A DNA stretch of 64,000 nt from Nymphaea colorata (lineage: Eukaryota; Streptophyta; Magnoliopsida; Nymphaeales; Nymphaeaceae). The DNA lies in NCBI RefSeq assembly GCF_008831285.2, contig NC_045142.1, positions 26,549,876-26,613,875 on the forward strand, written 5' to 3'. The translations under genes and the position numbers were made by a program. Shown here in pieces: positions 36,037 through 47,812 of this stretch. The notes below the pieces were generated by a model. The model saw only the letters and a list, made by a program, of their open reading frames with translations. It ran no database searches and was not told the origin of the DNA. Numbering within the stretch: position 1 is the stretch's first letter; each line of letters opens with the position of its first letter.

Positions 36037-36250
36037 GGTGCCATTTGACGGCATAGTGAAATTTTGAGCCGTCGTGGAAAAAAAATACATGGTAAAAAAG
36101 TTGGACTTCTCTAGATCCGACTTTTTTTCAGGATAAAATTACCTTAATCCATTGAATTTGGCTGGGTAATTTTTCATGTGTTTAATTTGAGTATGAAAAG
36201 CCGTACAAAAATGGTAAGTTTCTTCCGATGCATAGTAATCAAACAACACC
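36037..36250. mobile_element. Tourist/Harbinger-like MITE, copy B
   Basis: It starts GGTGCCATTTGACGGCAT, and the reverse complement of its end is GGTGTTGTTTGATTACTATG. It is flanked by TAA on both sides (36034-36036 and 36251-36253), the target signature of PIF/Harbinger. It is 214 bp long and homologous throughout to 3186-3389. Confidence 0.8.
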
Positions 36251-36253
36251 TAA

Positions 36254-38735
36254 GGGACCGAAAACTTATCCTTGGTTTTGAGATCCTCAAATCGCCTCAG
36301 ATCTCGAAGCAAACATAAATAGAAGATGAATGGCAAGCAAAAACTAGCCTTATAATTCTGATCTAATTGTCTTTTGGTCAATTATTGGTCAATATTGCGA
36401 AGAATGAATTCAAAGTATGAAAGGAGTTTTGTGCCACGCCTTTTCTTACAACAATCAAAGAAGGGTTGTTGGAAGGATTTAGATTAGAAAAGAATTGGTC
36501 AAATGCCATAAAAATTCACCAAATATAGGTCGTTTTCCATTGAATGGAAAAAAAAAAAATATCATACTTATCAAAACTATGATGTATCCTACTCATCAAA
36601 ATCACATTTTAAGTTGCCAACAAACTAAAAGAGTGAAAAAATTACGAGGAAAAACTTTTTCCTGCAGTGGTGACTCAATATGCTGATGCTGTGTAGTGGA
36701 AATAAACTCTCCCTAGAAAGTAGACCTAAAAAACTCTTTTCCATCCTATCAAACATACCGTAAAGGTGTAAGTTGTCAAAACATGGTTTGGGTTTTTTGA
36801 GTTTTGTACATTTTGTCAAACATGAACTTAAATGTAGTTAGGTTATTCCAAACAAAACTATTAGTTAGGTAATCCTTGTCATGATAAATGATATGGATTG
36901 GATTTTAGGTTTTCAAGTTTTCTAAGTTTGACCATGTTCAATCAAATAGGAACTTTCGAGGTAATATTCAAATTAAATGTATAGAAAAATTGAATGGTGA
37001 CTCTATTTTTTTAGAGTCACATATCTATATAACCAAAGCTGTTTGATTCAACATGATGGATGGTTAAAAGGAAACACAGAGAAAAAGGATTTTTGACATT
37101 TTTATCATATATAGTATTAGTTCATATTTTTTTCTTCTTGTTTTTTTCAATAATCTATCTGCAATAGATGGTTAGACAAGATGGCTGAATGACTCTGAAT
37201 AATCAGAATCATCGTGCATTTACTCTTATATATATATAGTACTGAGGCAACTAAAAAACACAGGTTTTAAAATAAGATATAGTACAGTGGAAATGACAAA
37301 ACCCTTGCTCCACATTACATAAGCTACGCACCTTAGTTATCATTGCCATTATGTTCAATCATGCAATATGTGGCATCTGGGAAAGCGCAACAAAACCTTG
37401 TGAAAAATTATATATTAATAAAAAAAAATCAATTCAAAAAGCCAATGTATGGCATCTACCACACAAAAAGATGAATGGCATCCAAGGAACCCCCAACATG
37501 TGACATTCAAAAAGTAAGACAAAGGGCATTGTTGGTGTAGAAGAAAACACAATCTAATCTTATAGATTGCCAAAAGAAACCCTAAAGCCTATACTCGTAG
37601 CCTCATTTTATATTCAACCACTCACCTTTTTTTTTTCTCTCTCTCTCTCGCTCCTGCGTGTGTGCATGCATGTGTGTGTGTGTTTACAAAGTCACTTTTT
37701 GTCATTTATAAATAAAATATCGAAAAAGGGCATTTTTCGCATCCATGCACTTCAAAGAAATTCATGTGCATGTGTGGAGGTGCTTGCTACCAAGTCGCCA
37801 TGAACAGGAAAAGGCTTTTTCCACATTGGTGCTTTTTGTGCAATAATTTATGCTGAAAAAGGCTTCACCTGATTCCAAAGGCCCCTCACCCATTTTCTTT
37901 TTTCCTCCTTTTGGGATTAAATGCACCTTCAAATTTTATTGTTTTTTATTTTTAGAAGAGAAAGGGGGACCAAAACTTTTTCAATCATGTGCATTCTTCA
38001 ACTTTTCCCAATTTACACAGGGGGAGGAGAAAAAGAAGATGACACCACTCATCATTCTCTCGATAATGATTTTACTTTTTACTTTTTGCCTCATACCCTT
38101 TAGTAAAAATACTCCGCACGTTCATAGATGCTTTCATCATCCCCAAAAGTTGAGGCCTCAAAATGCCTTTTTCTCCCTTTTTCTTTTTTCAGAAAAGTAC
38201 ACCATATTCCTCAATTTTACGTGGCAGCCAGATCGACAAGTTGAGGCTTTTCCAGGGTTTTCACTTTATGGTTTGGTTGGCGATATATTCATCTTGAACT
38301 TAATTTTATCACTTAAAAACAGTTTTTTTTTCCCTTAATCAATGACTTGAGTACTCTCAAAAGAAAAAGAAACACGTACGAGTTAAATAGAATAACAAAG
38401 TATACACATATTTTTTTTCATGAAGATGGAATTCCAATTATTTTTGCTGCATAACTATGATATAAGTTGGCTATTCATTGTTAAAGTAACAAGTAGGACA
38501 ACTTATCTAAGAAATGCATGCAATTAATAGTTAAAGGATGGATATGTTAACCATAAACAACCACAAAAGCAATGTCTGCCTATATCAGATTTGCATGTGT
38601 GTGGAGATGTTTGCCTATGCGAGATTTGCATGTGTATGTGGAGGTGTCTGTGAGCATGCATGCGGTTTGATAAAGTTCAAATTTGCTTTGTTTCGAAGGG
38701 AAACCTAGTGATGTGCCTGTGTGTGTGTGTGCTTC

Positions 38736-38771
<36 letters not shown>

Positions 38772-40134
38772 GGATAAATAAAGTTCAAACTTGCTTTGTT
38801 TTTTAAAGGGAGCTGATTGAATAGAGCATCAGATTCTCTTTAGATTTTGGATGTTGCAAGAAATTTTCCAAGAAAAAGCAGTTGCCTCTCTAAAATTAAT
38901 AAATGCATAATTTTTTTTGAGCTTCATCCCTCCATATCGCTCCTCTTATTTGTTGTCTCAAGGGCGTGTTTGAATGGTGAGAAAGATAGTCTCATCTAAT
39001 GCCTCCAAGGGACTAGAAGTACGTCGGTTTAAGCTAGTGGCTGATAGATGGTAGGTTGCTAATTCGAGAAACTGTGTGGGCATCAACTCATACAAGCAAG
39101 CTTACGCAGCCCAAGGAAAATGTAAAAGTTTCCTTGACCGTGAGACCAAGGACCATGTGACCAAGAGATCGAGTCGCAATTCATTTTGCTTGTTCTTAGT
39201 AAACTCTTTGACTGCCCAAAGGACTCAAAGTCAAACCAGCCATAGTCGAAGGTGAGGATGTTCTCGCTTGATTTTGATCTACGGGTACGGCGATTTGCTT
39301 ATTTTTCCGTTTATTGGTCAAAGTGTGCAAGGCTTTCAAAGGCCGATTACAGAAAATATTAAAGAACAGTTGAATTGACTTCGAGTTTGAATACTGAAAT
39401 GATAATTCTACTAATAGAGATCAGAGAGGAAGTGTACAAGGCCATTATAGTTTTAGTTGGCACATCAAATCAGGGCAGGTTGTATCTTTTTATTTATATA
39501 TTTTGTATATTAAAAATTTAAAAAAAAAAATTAAAAAGGATATATATATATATATATATAATGGCAGCATTTATATCAGTCAGCCTAAGGATAGAAGAAT
39601 GGCAACTGGGCCAACGGGGGAGCTTGATGTATCGAGCCACCTTATAAAAACACCTCAGCTAGATCCTTAATTTTTAAAACTATTTTGATATAAAACATGC
39701 TTTAAAAATCAAGTTGTTTTTTATATTATTAAAATGTTGATGGTATAAGAGCTATTTAGTTTTACTTATTATAAAAACACTATTAAAATTCAAAAAATGA
39801 TCAATTTAATACATATTTTGCATCAACATATCCTTAAGATTAGATTTCAAAAAAAAAACACGTTTAAATATCATCTTTAAATGGTTTGGTTTTTATCCCT
39901 CACCTGGTTTCTACCAATCTATACATATATATATATATTCTCTGCTTACTTTTTTTTTCATTTAGTATGGAAAAAATAATGTAATGTGTCAACTATTGAA
40001 TGGTGTCACGCGAAATTAAGATGTCTTTAATAAATAATGAAAGGACAAAAGTAGCTCTTTTTTTTTTTAAGATAAAGTATGTTTACTATAAAAGTTCAAG
40101 AATCTTTTGTGGAATAAGTAGTGTGATATGTATT
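36254..40134. other. Intergenic, repeat-poor to simple-repeat sequence
   Basis: No supported gene. A minus-to-plus palindrome GTGACTCTA/TAGAGTCAC lies at 36998-37021. GT/GA runs occur at 38715-38772, and a TA run at 39541-39562. A near-duplicate GATTTGCATGTGT pair lies at about 38587-38640. A plus-strand frame at 37850-38338 (162 codons) is rich in Phe and Lys and has no family motifs, so I regard it as chance in T-rich DNA. Confidence 0.5.
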
Positions 40135-40930
40135 TCAAGTGTCAATTTATGGCTTTGTCAAGGAAGCTTCTTCAATTGACTCAAAGTCCATAATTAGAAA
40201 ACTTCGATAAGAACAAAAAGTATACAAACTCAGGTTGCCAAACAATTTGACAAATGTGCGTATTTATTATATCACAGCAACTATAGGGAGGGACCAAGGG
40301 CGGCCCTTAAGGGCCCGTTTGACATTAGAACAACACGTGAATGTTTCTTAAGATTCATAGAACACTTGTTCAGAGTGTTACATGACTCAATTATGGGACA
40401 AATTAGTGGAACATAAAACAACCCTTTAAGTATCTCAAAATGTTCACCAATTAATTTTTCAATGTGGTTGAGATTCTATGTTCTATAACTCAAAAGGACA
40501 CACGAGAAAAGTTATTATTTTGAACTGTTTATTCTTCAAACTCGGGTCACTGAGTTCAAACGTGACTATTCGTCCAAACTAAAAATTTTACGTAAAAATA
40601 TAATAAACAAAAGTGCCGTATATTTTGTCATGGTACGAGGTGTTCTAGACAGAGTCTTACTTTTGTCCTTGTGTCCGAACTCAAACAATACATGGTACTG
40701 TAAGCGGTGGGGCAATGACATATTGTACTTAAATTAAGGACATATAAAATGCCGCTCGTTTGTTTGTGCAGAACAAATTTTTCTGCGTTTGTGTGTGTTC
40801 CAACCATCACTATCGAAAGCACGGGACAGAGACCCAACAACCAAAGACTTGATAAGGAACTGAGCCTTCACCTCTGAAAGAAGAAGAAAAAGAATGATGC
40901 CCCAGTTGTCAACGTAGAACATTCTTGGGA
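40135..40930. repeat. Unit 1 of a diverged tandem segmental duplication
   Basis: It shares a long collinear series of blocks with 41370-42370, among them AAGGAAGCTTCTTCAATTGA, TTTGTGCAGAACAAATTTT and GACAGAGACCCAACAACCA. Divergence and small indels are obvious. Neither unit has a frame long enough to be a working gene. Confidence 0.75.
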
Positions 40931-41092
40931 GGGGGGGCTTCATGGCCTCATCTTATCTTGGCCAATGAAAAAAAAATACATTGCAAAAAATATAATTTTT
41001 TAATTACACCATGTATTTTTTGAATTTGAATTCAATTTGGCCCTACCCAAATCTAGAGATTGGACTGTCAGCCCGCCCCTGATTGTTGGGGT
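40930..41092. repeat. Dispersed repeat, partner of 3930-4135
   Basis: The same ordered motifs as the 3.9-kb copy are present: a G-rich start, AATGAAAAAAAAATACATTG, CAATTTGGCCCTACCC, GCCCGCCCCTG and ATTGTTGGGG. The right end reversed gives CAGGGGCGGGC, a hAT-like terminus. Confidence 0.55.
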
Positions 41093-41181
41093 GTACCTTT
41101 CATGTAACGTGCCTTCTTTGGGTCTCATTCACTTTCATAGGACTCACTCACTTACAAAGATGTCACAAAGAGGCTTCCAAG

Positions 41182-41345
41182 CAAGGGCGTAGCCAAGATT
41201 TTATTTCGGGGCCCAAGAATCTAGTAACATCCTAAATTAAAATTTCTGTTTTTTTTTTTTTTTTACAAGGGCCACCAACAATTTTTCAAAAGTTTTATAG
41301 GAGATAAACTGATTTTTTTTTAAGTTATAATATGCAAAATTTTAG
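41182..41345. mobile_element. Non-autonomous hAT-like fragment with GCGTAGCCA end (copy c)
   Basis: It begins CAAGGGCGTAGCCAAGATT and runs through TTATTTCGGGGCCCAAGAA and AAGGGCCACCAACAATTTTT. It is collinear with the copy at 43076-43235. The right end is not resolved. Confidence 0.6.
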
Positions 41346-41369
41346 TATCATGGAAACATCATATACATC

Positions 41370-42370
41370 AATTGTCAAATTATGGCCCTGACAAGGAAGC
41401 TTCTTCAATTGACTCACAGACCGAAAGTAGAAAACTCCCATAAGGACAGAAAATATACAAGCTCAGGTCTCCAAGACTCCAACCAATTTGACAAGTATCC
41501 ATATTTATTATTTCAATAGCACAGAGATAAGGAACCTGGGGGCACCGACCCGGGCCGGGTCGGCCTAATGGTGAGATGCTTGTTTAATGCAATCAAACGT
41601 CCTGCAATGGTAGAACAATAGAACAAATAGTTTTCAGATGGGAAAAACACAATCAAAAGTCTGATTCTTATGATAATATGAAACCTGTATGCATGATCTA
41701 GAGGCTATATGGTTTGCTCTATCTATTTCAACTCTTTCGACTCATGAAAGCCATTAATATCTCAATTTTCACGACTCATGAGACCCGTAAGAGGGTGTTT
41801 AGATAAATAAATAGCTGGTGAGTATCCTATGAATCTAACCTAAAATCGAGGCAGATTCATGAAACATTGAATTTTAGTGTTCCATGAATCTATACACATT
41901 CATCAAACACTCACAAACCGTTCCTTTGTTCCAATGGCCCCTTAATATCTTAAACTGTCGCCAATTAATCTTTCAATATTGATGAGATCCGATCTATAAA
42001 TCAAAGGACACACGAGAAAAGCTATTCTATTGAACTGTCTATTAATCAAATTCTGGTCACTGGCCCGTTCAAGTATTACTATCCATGCAAACTAAACATT
42101 TGACATAAGAATATAGTAAACCAAAATACTGTATAGTTTGATGTAGCATGAAGTACTATAGACAAAGTCTCAAAATGTAATTGGTGGGGCAATGGAATAT
42201 TCTAATTAAATGAAGGACAAATAAAATTATGCCGCCATTTTGTTTGTGCAGAACAAATTTTAGGGTGTTTTCGTATGTTCCACCAATCACCATGCAAAGC
42301 ATGGACAGAGACCCAACAACCAGAGGACCTGATAAAAAACTTGGCCTTCGCCTGTGAAAGAGGAAGAAAG
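41370..42370. repeat. Unit 2 of a diverged tandem segmental duplication
   Basis: Partner of 40135-40930, offset by about 1.25-1.45 kb because of indels. A minus-strand frame of 122 codons beginning at 42655 overlaps its right end. It resembles no family I know and may be chance or a gene fragment. Confidence 0.75.
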
Positions 42371-43075
42371 AGAACAAAGGCTTGATTGAGACAATGAAAA
42401 AGGTTTGACAGTACAAAATGTCCGTTGCTTTCTTTCAATTTCTCCGACGGCGAAGAAACTCATTGGAATTGAGATTGGTGTTTGACAATTTATTCTCTTC
42501 TCCCCCACCTTAATCAGTATAAAATGGAAGAGACGACCATTGCGGTAGGCGAGGATAGAATAAATAACATCGTCCTCTATATTCCATGAAAGCTCCACGC
42601 GTTTGACATATTTTCGGGACATAGAAGCAATGAAGATGGTGAATGATAGAGCCAACTAACTAGAGGCGTGATCGATCTTCATTTATTCTCTCCATGATAG
42701 GTAACTTCTAATTCTCTCTCTTTATCTCGGCTTATGTGTTGTAAAGCGGGTCCCAACACGTCTCAGGTTCGATTGGCCTTGCTTGGCGTTTAAAGCGTAA
42801 TGTCTTGGTACTTTCGTCTTTCAAGCTTGGGGCTGTTGGCTGCCCGCTGCCCAGCCCACCCCCCTTTATATTTATGAGATGGATGGCCTCTCAAGTGGGG
42901 AAATGTGATATTTTTTCTCCCTTGGCATAATTAAATCTTCTCTCTCTCTCTCTAGAAATGATGTTTCCATGATACTGCTGAACAAGAATTAATACCCCAC
43001 TTTTTCCCTCTCTGCACCGACATAACCTCCATTCAGATGGGATCTGTCAAGACGTGTCAGCGTCTTCAACCTGTC
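42371..43075. other. Intergenic, no supported gene
   Basis: It contains the upstream part of the unrecognised 122-codon minus-strand frame (42655-42287), a TC run at about 42940 and otherwise nothing I can assign. Confidence 0.45.
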
Positions 43076-43235
43076 CAAGGGGAGGAGCCAAGATTTTATT
43101 TTGGGGGCCCAACAATCTAGCAACATGCCAAGTAAAATTTCTAACAAATTTTCACAAGGGCCACCAATAATTTTCAAAAGTTTTCTAGGGGCCAAAGTGA
43201 TTTTTTAAAAAAAAATTATTATGTAAAATTTTGGG
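43076..43235. mobile_element. Non-autonomous hAT-like fragment with GGAGCCA end (copy d)
   Basis: It starts CAAGGGGAGGAGCCAAGATT and shares TTATTTTGGGGGCCCAACAA and AAGGGCCACCAATAATTTT with copy c. The terminal GGAGCCA matches the hAT transposase end at 58746. Confidence 0.6.
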
Positions 43236-43541
43236 TGGTAGTCCAAAAAACTCTTCTTGCTCACCTATAAAGTGAAAGATATATTCAACGCCACCTAGTT
43301 AAAGCATAAGGCGTGTGAGTTAAGAGATCGAATTACCTTGCTGCAGGAGCTGAACATACATTTTCACAACATGCAAGTAGTGGCAGAGGAGCAGGTTGGC
43401 TTGTGTGGATGGTTGGCCGAACTGTTGCTCAAAATTTACTCATTTACACATATTGGATTACCTCGACTATTTGCTTATTCATCATGCATCGTTGTCCCTA
43501 AATCATTTGCTTAATAGTGAACAATCATGTTATTTTAAAAC

Positions 43542-43580
43542 ACACACACACACACACGCACACACACACACACACACATA
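43542..43580. repeat. (CA)n microsatellite
   Basis: A CA run with one G substitution, about 39 bp long, followed by a short TA-rich tail. Confidence 0.95.
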
Positions 43581-43959
43581 TACATATAATATATAAGATT
43601 TTTCAGAATTAGTGCCTATTAGAAAGAAAATTATAGCACTATCGCTGCATATATGATCAATATTATCTAAATTTTTCTAGATTTAATTCTGTTTGCTTAA
43701 TGGTGTATCATTAGCTATACACAGATGGGACTCTCTTCTGGAAAAATTGCTATTATGTTCATTTATTGGTCTTATTTATTACTTATTTTCACTCACTTTG
43801 ATTAATTAAATCTTCTTCTTCTCATTTTGTTTCTTCTTCATCTTAAGCTCAGTTGATTACTAAGTTTAAGATCGAAAATTCTATTCGCTGCATCATTTGC
43901 GGAACAATATGAAGTACACAATGACCTCGCTACCAGATCTTATCAATATAATGATATAC

Positions 43960-44145
43960 CACTACACCAGTCCTGATTTTTGACGACGGTTCTACCTGCC
44001 ACCAGGGTCGCCAGAGACGCAAGCAATGGCGACAACCTCTGCCTCGTCGACTAAGGTCTCGCCGGCAGAAGGTCCTGCCCTTCGACGATGGAAGAGGCCG
44101 TCGTGAGAAAAATTTCTTACAACGACTTAACCCGTCGTCAATTGA
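43960..44145. mobile_element. CACTA (En/Spm-like) terminus remnant
   Basis: CACTACACCAGTCCTGATTT opens with the CACTA signature and leads into GACGACGG. Further subterminal GACGACGG/CCGTCGTC motifs occur in both orientations, at about 43981, 44080-44105 and 44130. CACTA ends of this CACTACA...GACGACGG type are common in plants. No transposase or second end is found nearby, so this is a solo or truncated end, or a short non-autonomous derivative. Confidence 0.6.
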
Positions 44146-44298
44146 TATTCACAAAAAATAAAATAAAACAAGAAAGGGAAATCGTTGCAGGTTGTGCAGA
44201 ACCCTGGGGCGGTCGAGGGTTTGAGAGAGAAAGGGATCAGGTCTGACAAAAAAGGGGCTTTCCAAGTCCTTTTTCTTTTGCCAGCCCTCATTTATGGC

Positions 44299-44331
<33 letters not shown>

Positions 44332-46108
44332 GAAGAAATAAAATAAATGGATTTTCATGAAAACAAATGTTTACCAATGACATGTAATCAGTGGTGCAGC
44401 CCGTGAATTTTGTGCTGCACTGGCATGAATGAACATTCATGAACAGGATCTATACATGTGCACACCTAGTTAGTAGAAAAGCAACTATGCATATAAACTA
44501 CATAATTGTAAATAAAGTAAATTAAACTTCCAAGGGGAATCCCCTTATCTCCTAGGAAGTACAACTTCCAGCATCTCATCATCCTAAATTCAGTCTGGAA
44601 ACTTGCAACAACAGACAAATTTACCATTATTACACTCTAGTACAACACATTATTGCTACAAAAGTAGGTTACAGAAATACATGGCAATAAAGAAGACTTT
44701 TAATCCTACTCAAGTGAAAAAACAGAAGACATGAGAACAGATCAGTCTAACGGCATTAATAAGTTTAACATTCATTGGTCAAGTTCCAAGCCAAATTCAC
44801 AAGAACAGTTGTCCAATCCCCAGCTTATTAAGAACCGAGGTAAGTGAAAACATAGATGCTGAACACCAAGCTCAAAGTCCAGAGTCGCCAATGTTATGTC
44901 TTCAGCATCAAGTGTGCCAATGAGCACTTAATTTCCTGTCGACAAAAGACTTAATGCTATAAAAAATTCACTTTGAACCGAATTGGTTAGGGTGCCCACT
45001 CGGTGAATTGGCTTGATTCAATGATTCAATCAGTTGGGATGTAAAATAAATATTATCTACTCTTCTCAAAGAATAAATAATATATAAATTAAGAAAAATC
45101 TTAAAAGGCTTGATAAAATAACAAAAAATGATAGAAGGCAAGTCTATATCCACTGAATTTGCCAGTAATTTGGTCCACATCTGCGATTCATAATATCTGT
45201 TGTTTATCTTTTGGTCAAGATGACGGCCAAACAGCCATAGTATCTGGCATCCTCTGTGTCGGCATAGTTAATGTGGTCACTGGTCATGATGAGAGTGGTA
45301 ATATACTATACCAATAAAATTCAACAGGGCCAAAGGGACAAAGATGCTCACAGTAGAAAGAAAATAGCAGGAAAATGAAAAGTTGTGCTTATGGCAAATT
45401 ATAAAAGCAGCCTTCAGCATAGTCTTAAGGGAAGTCTCCTCTTTGCAGCTAAGAAAGGGGTAGCTGTTGCAATCAACTTCACGGACAAAAAACTTGAATA
45501 GTATGAGGAACGTATCATTCCGAGAAAGAACAAGAATTTGCTTCTATTAGTGCATACAACATCATATAGAGAAAATATGATCTCTTCTACTTTACTGCAC
45601 TTTCTCCTGTTCTTCAACCTCTTCCTTTTCCTTTATAACTAGATTTTCACATGTGCACAAGGAAAACATATTTTGTTACAGCTTGAACCCGAGTGACTGC
45701 CAACATTCTGCATCAAAGTGTGAAATATTTCAGAGGGAAAAAAGTTTAAGGCACACCATAATTGTGGTAATCTGTAAAGCTATTGCCCATTGTAAATTCA
45801 TCAATGACATGAAAAGACAAGATCTTCCAGTGTCTAATATTTAACAGTGGTTAAATCTAAAGTTCAACATTCAAACACAGACAAAACATTCCGACATACT
45901 TATCACGCACATAAACAAAAACATTCTAATGAAATATTATTTTCACAAAAGATGCTAATGTAGGCAGGAAAAAAACACTTCCTTTCATGTGATCTGATGG
46001 CTATGCTCAAAGAAGTGATAAAAGTGAGTTAAAAGTACTCAACCAACACAACTACATGATGGATATATTCTCAACTGCTTGGATTCTAAATTTGCCGGCT
46101 TGATCATA
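44146..46108. other. Intergenic, no supported gene
   Basis: AT-rich sequence with a GT/GA compound repeat at 44298-44331. Short frames at 45414-45617 and 45653-45844 have no family motifs or splice context. Confidence 0.5.
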
Positions 46109-46111
46109 AAC

Positions 46112-46152
<41 letters not shown>
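46109..46152. repeat. (TA)n microsatellite next to the copia insertion
   Basis: A TA run ends a few bases before the AAAAC target duplication of the copia element. Confidence 0.95.
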
Positions 46153-46157
<5 letters not shown>

Positions 46158-46158
46158 C

Positions 46159-46444
46159 TGTAGAAACACGAACCACAAAGAGAGAGAGTGGAGAACGAAC
46201 ACACAATCTACGTGGAAAACCTCAGAAAGAGGTGAAAAACCACGGGGAGGCTCTGACCTAGGGGCTCACCGCAACCCTAGGAGAGAGAAAATTATATTTC
46301 ACTTAATTCAACACTAAACACAAGTGACAATATAAAGAGGGAGAAAGGAGAAGCCGCCTAGGGTACCGAGCCCGCCTCGGTACCCGCGCCCCATAGAACC
46401 GGGTCCAGGAATGGATCCGGTTCCCACAGCAACATATTCTAACA
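46159..46444 (-). repeat. Copia 3' LTR
   Basis: The plus-strand ends are TGTAGAAACACG and CATATTCTAACA. It differs from the other LTR by four substitutions and no indels. Confidence 0.97.
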
Positions 46445-47812
46445 CTCCCCCTCAAGCTTGGCATACATGTCAAACATGCCAAGCTTGCTAACATTCTTTT
46501 CGAATGAAGAAGTACAAAGCCCTTTAGTTAGGACGTCTGCAACTTGATCTTCAGACTTCATATATGGCAGAATCAGCTCCTTTGAGTCAATGCGTTCCCG
46601 GATAAAATGACGGTCAATCTCCACATGTTTGGTCCTGTCATGTAGAACTGGATTATTGGCAAGATTAATCGCAGACTTGTTGTCACAGTACATCTTCATT
46701 TTATCTCCCAGTTCCACACCAATATCAGTCAAAAGAATCTTCAGCCACAGCATCTCTGTAACCCCCATTGCAACAGCCCTGTACTCAGCCTCAGCACTAG
46801 ACCTCGAACATACTTCTTGCCTCTTACTTCTCCAAACAACTAGGTTACCTCCAAGAAAGATACAATACCCTGTAGTAGACCTCCTTGTGTCAGTGCAACC
46901 TGCCCAATCTGCATCTGAGTAGCCCTCAATAGTAAGTTTGTCTTGTCGAGTATACAACAGTCCTTTTCCTGGGTCATTCTTTAGATATCCCAACACTCTT
47001 TCTGCACTCTTCCAGTGACAATCCGTGGGAGCATGCATAAATTGACTTAGCACATTTACCGCATACGTGATATCAGGGCGAGTTAGAGTAAGATAGATAA
47101 GCTTACCTACTAGCCTCTGATATCGCCCTTTTCCTTCCTCATCCAGAATAGTGCCCGTCTTGATACTTATCTTAGTTCCCGACTCTATAGGAGTAAGATA
47201 GGGCCTACAACCAAGTTTGCCTGTCTCCTTTAGTAAGTCAAGAGTGTACTTCCTTTGATTCATAACCAGCCATGTCTCTGATCGAGCAATCTCTATCCCC
47301 AGAAAGTATCTCAGCTTACCCAGATCCTTGAGGTCGAATTCTTTAGCTAATCTCTCCTTCATCTTTTTGTTTTCTTCTTCATCACTGCCAGTGACAATCA
47401 TATCATCAACGTAGACAAGGAGAAGACTCACCAGACCATCTCTCTGCTTTATGAATAGGGTATGATCTCCATTTCCTTGCTTGTACCCAGTAGACTTCAT
47501 AACGATCCTTAGTCTCTCAAACCAAGCTCTAGGCGACTGCTTCAAGCCATACAAAGCTTTCTTGAGGTGACAACATTTTCCCTCTTGAACATACCCGGAA
47601 GGCATGCTCATATAGACTTCTTCCTCCAGATGGCCGTTCAAGAACGCATTTTTAACATCAAGCTGGTCCATACGCCACTTCCTGTGCACAGCAAGAGCAA
47701 GAATAACCCTCACGGTCTTCAACTTTGCAACAGGGGCAAAGGTCTCAAGATAGTCGATCCCATACTTCTGGCTGAACCCCTTTGCAACCAAACGAGCTTT
47801 ATATCGATCCAT
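46439..47812 (-). pseudogene. Copia POL C-terminal part: reverse transcriptase and RNase H
   Basis: A 457-codon frame. It carries most of the RVT_2 reverse transcriptase (RYKARLVAKGFSQ, LDVKNAFLNG, ALYGLKQSPRAW, catalytic YVDD at residues 134-137). The copia RNase H follows (GYSDADWAGC, SSAEAEYRA, DNKSAINLANNP, RTKHVEIDRHF). In an intact element this is continuous with the frame upstream at 47799-51077. Here a short net deletion around 47805 shifts the frame inside the RT fingers. The ATG assigned as its start is internal to RT and not a real initiation site. The stop lies at the edge of the 3' LTR. Confidence 0.93.
46445..46453 (-). other. Copia polypurine tract
   Basis: On the minus strand GAGGGGGAG directly precedes the 3' LTR, the standard position for plus-strand DNA priming. 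Confidence 0.85.

Noticed and set aside
37850..38338. A 162-codon plus-strand frame
   Set aside because: Phe/Lys/Ser-rich translation of T-rich DNA with no motif, no splice context and no codon bias.
42287..42655. A 122-codon minus-strand frame that looks protein-like at its start
   Set aside because: It overlaps the diverged duplication and matches no family I know. It is kept only as a note, because it could be a gene fragment.
43300..43345. tRNA- or SINE-like box (AAGAGATCGAATTA)
   Set aside because: It cannot be folded into a cloverleaf, and no A box and B box occur at the correct spacing.
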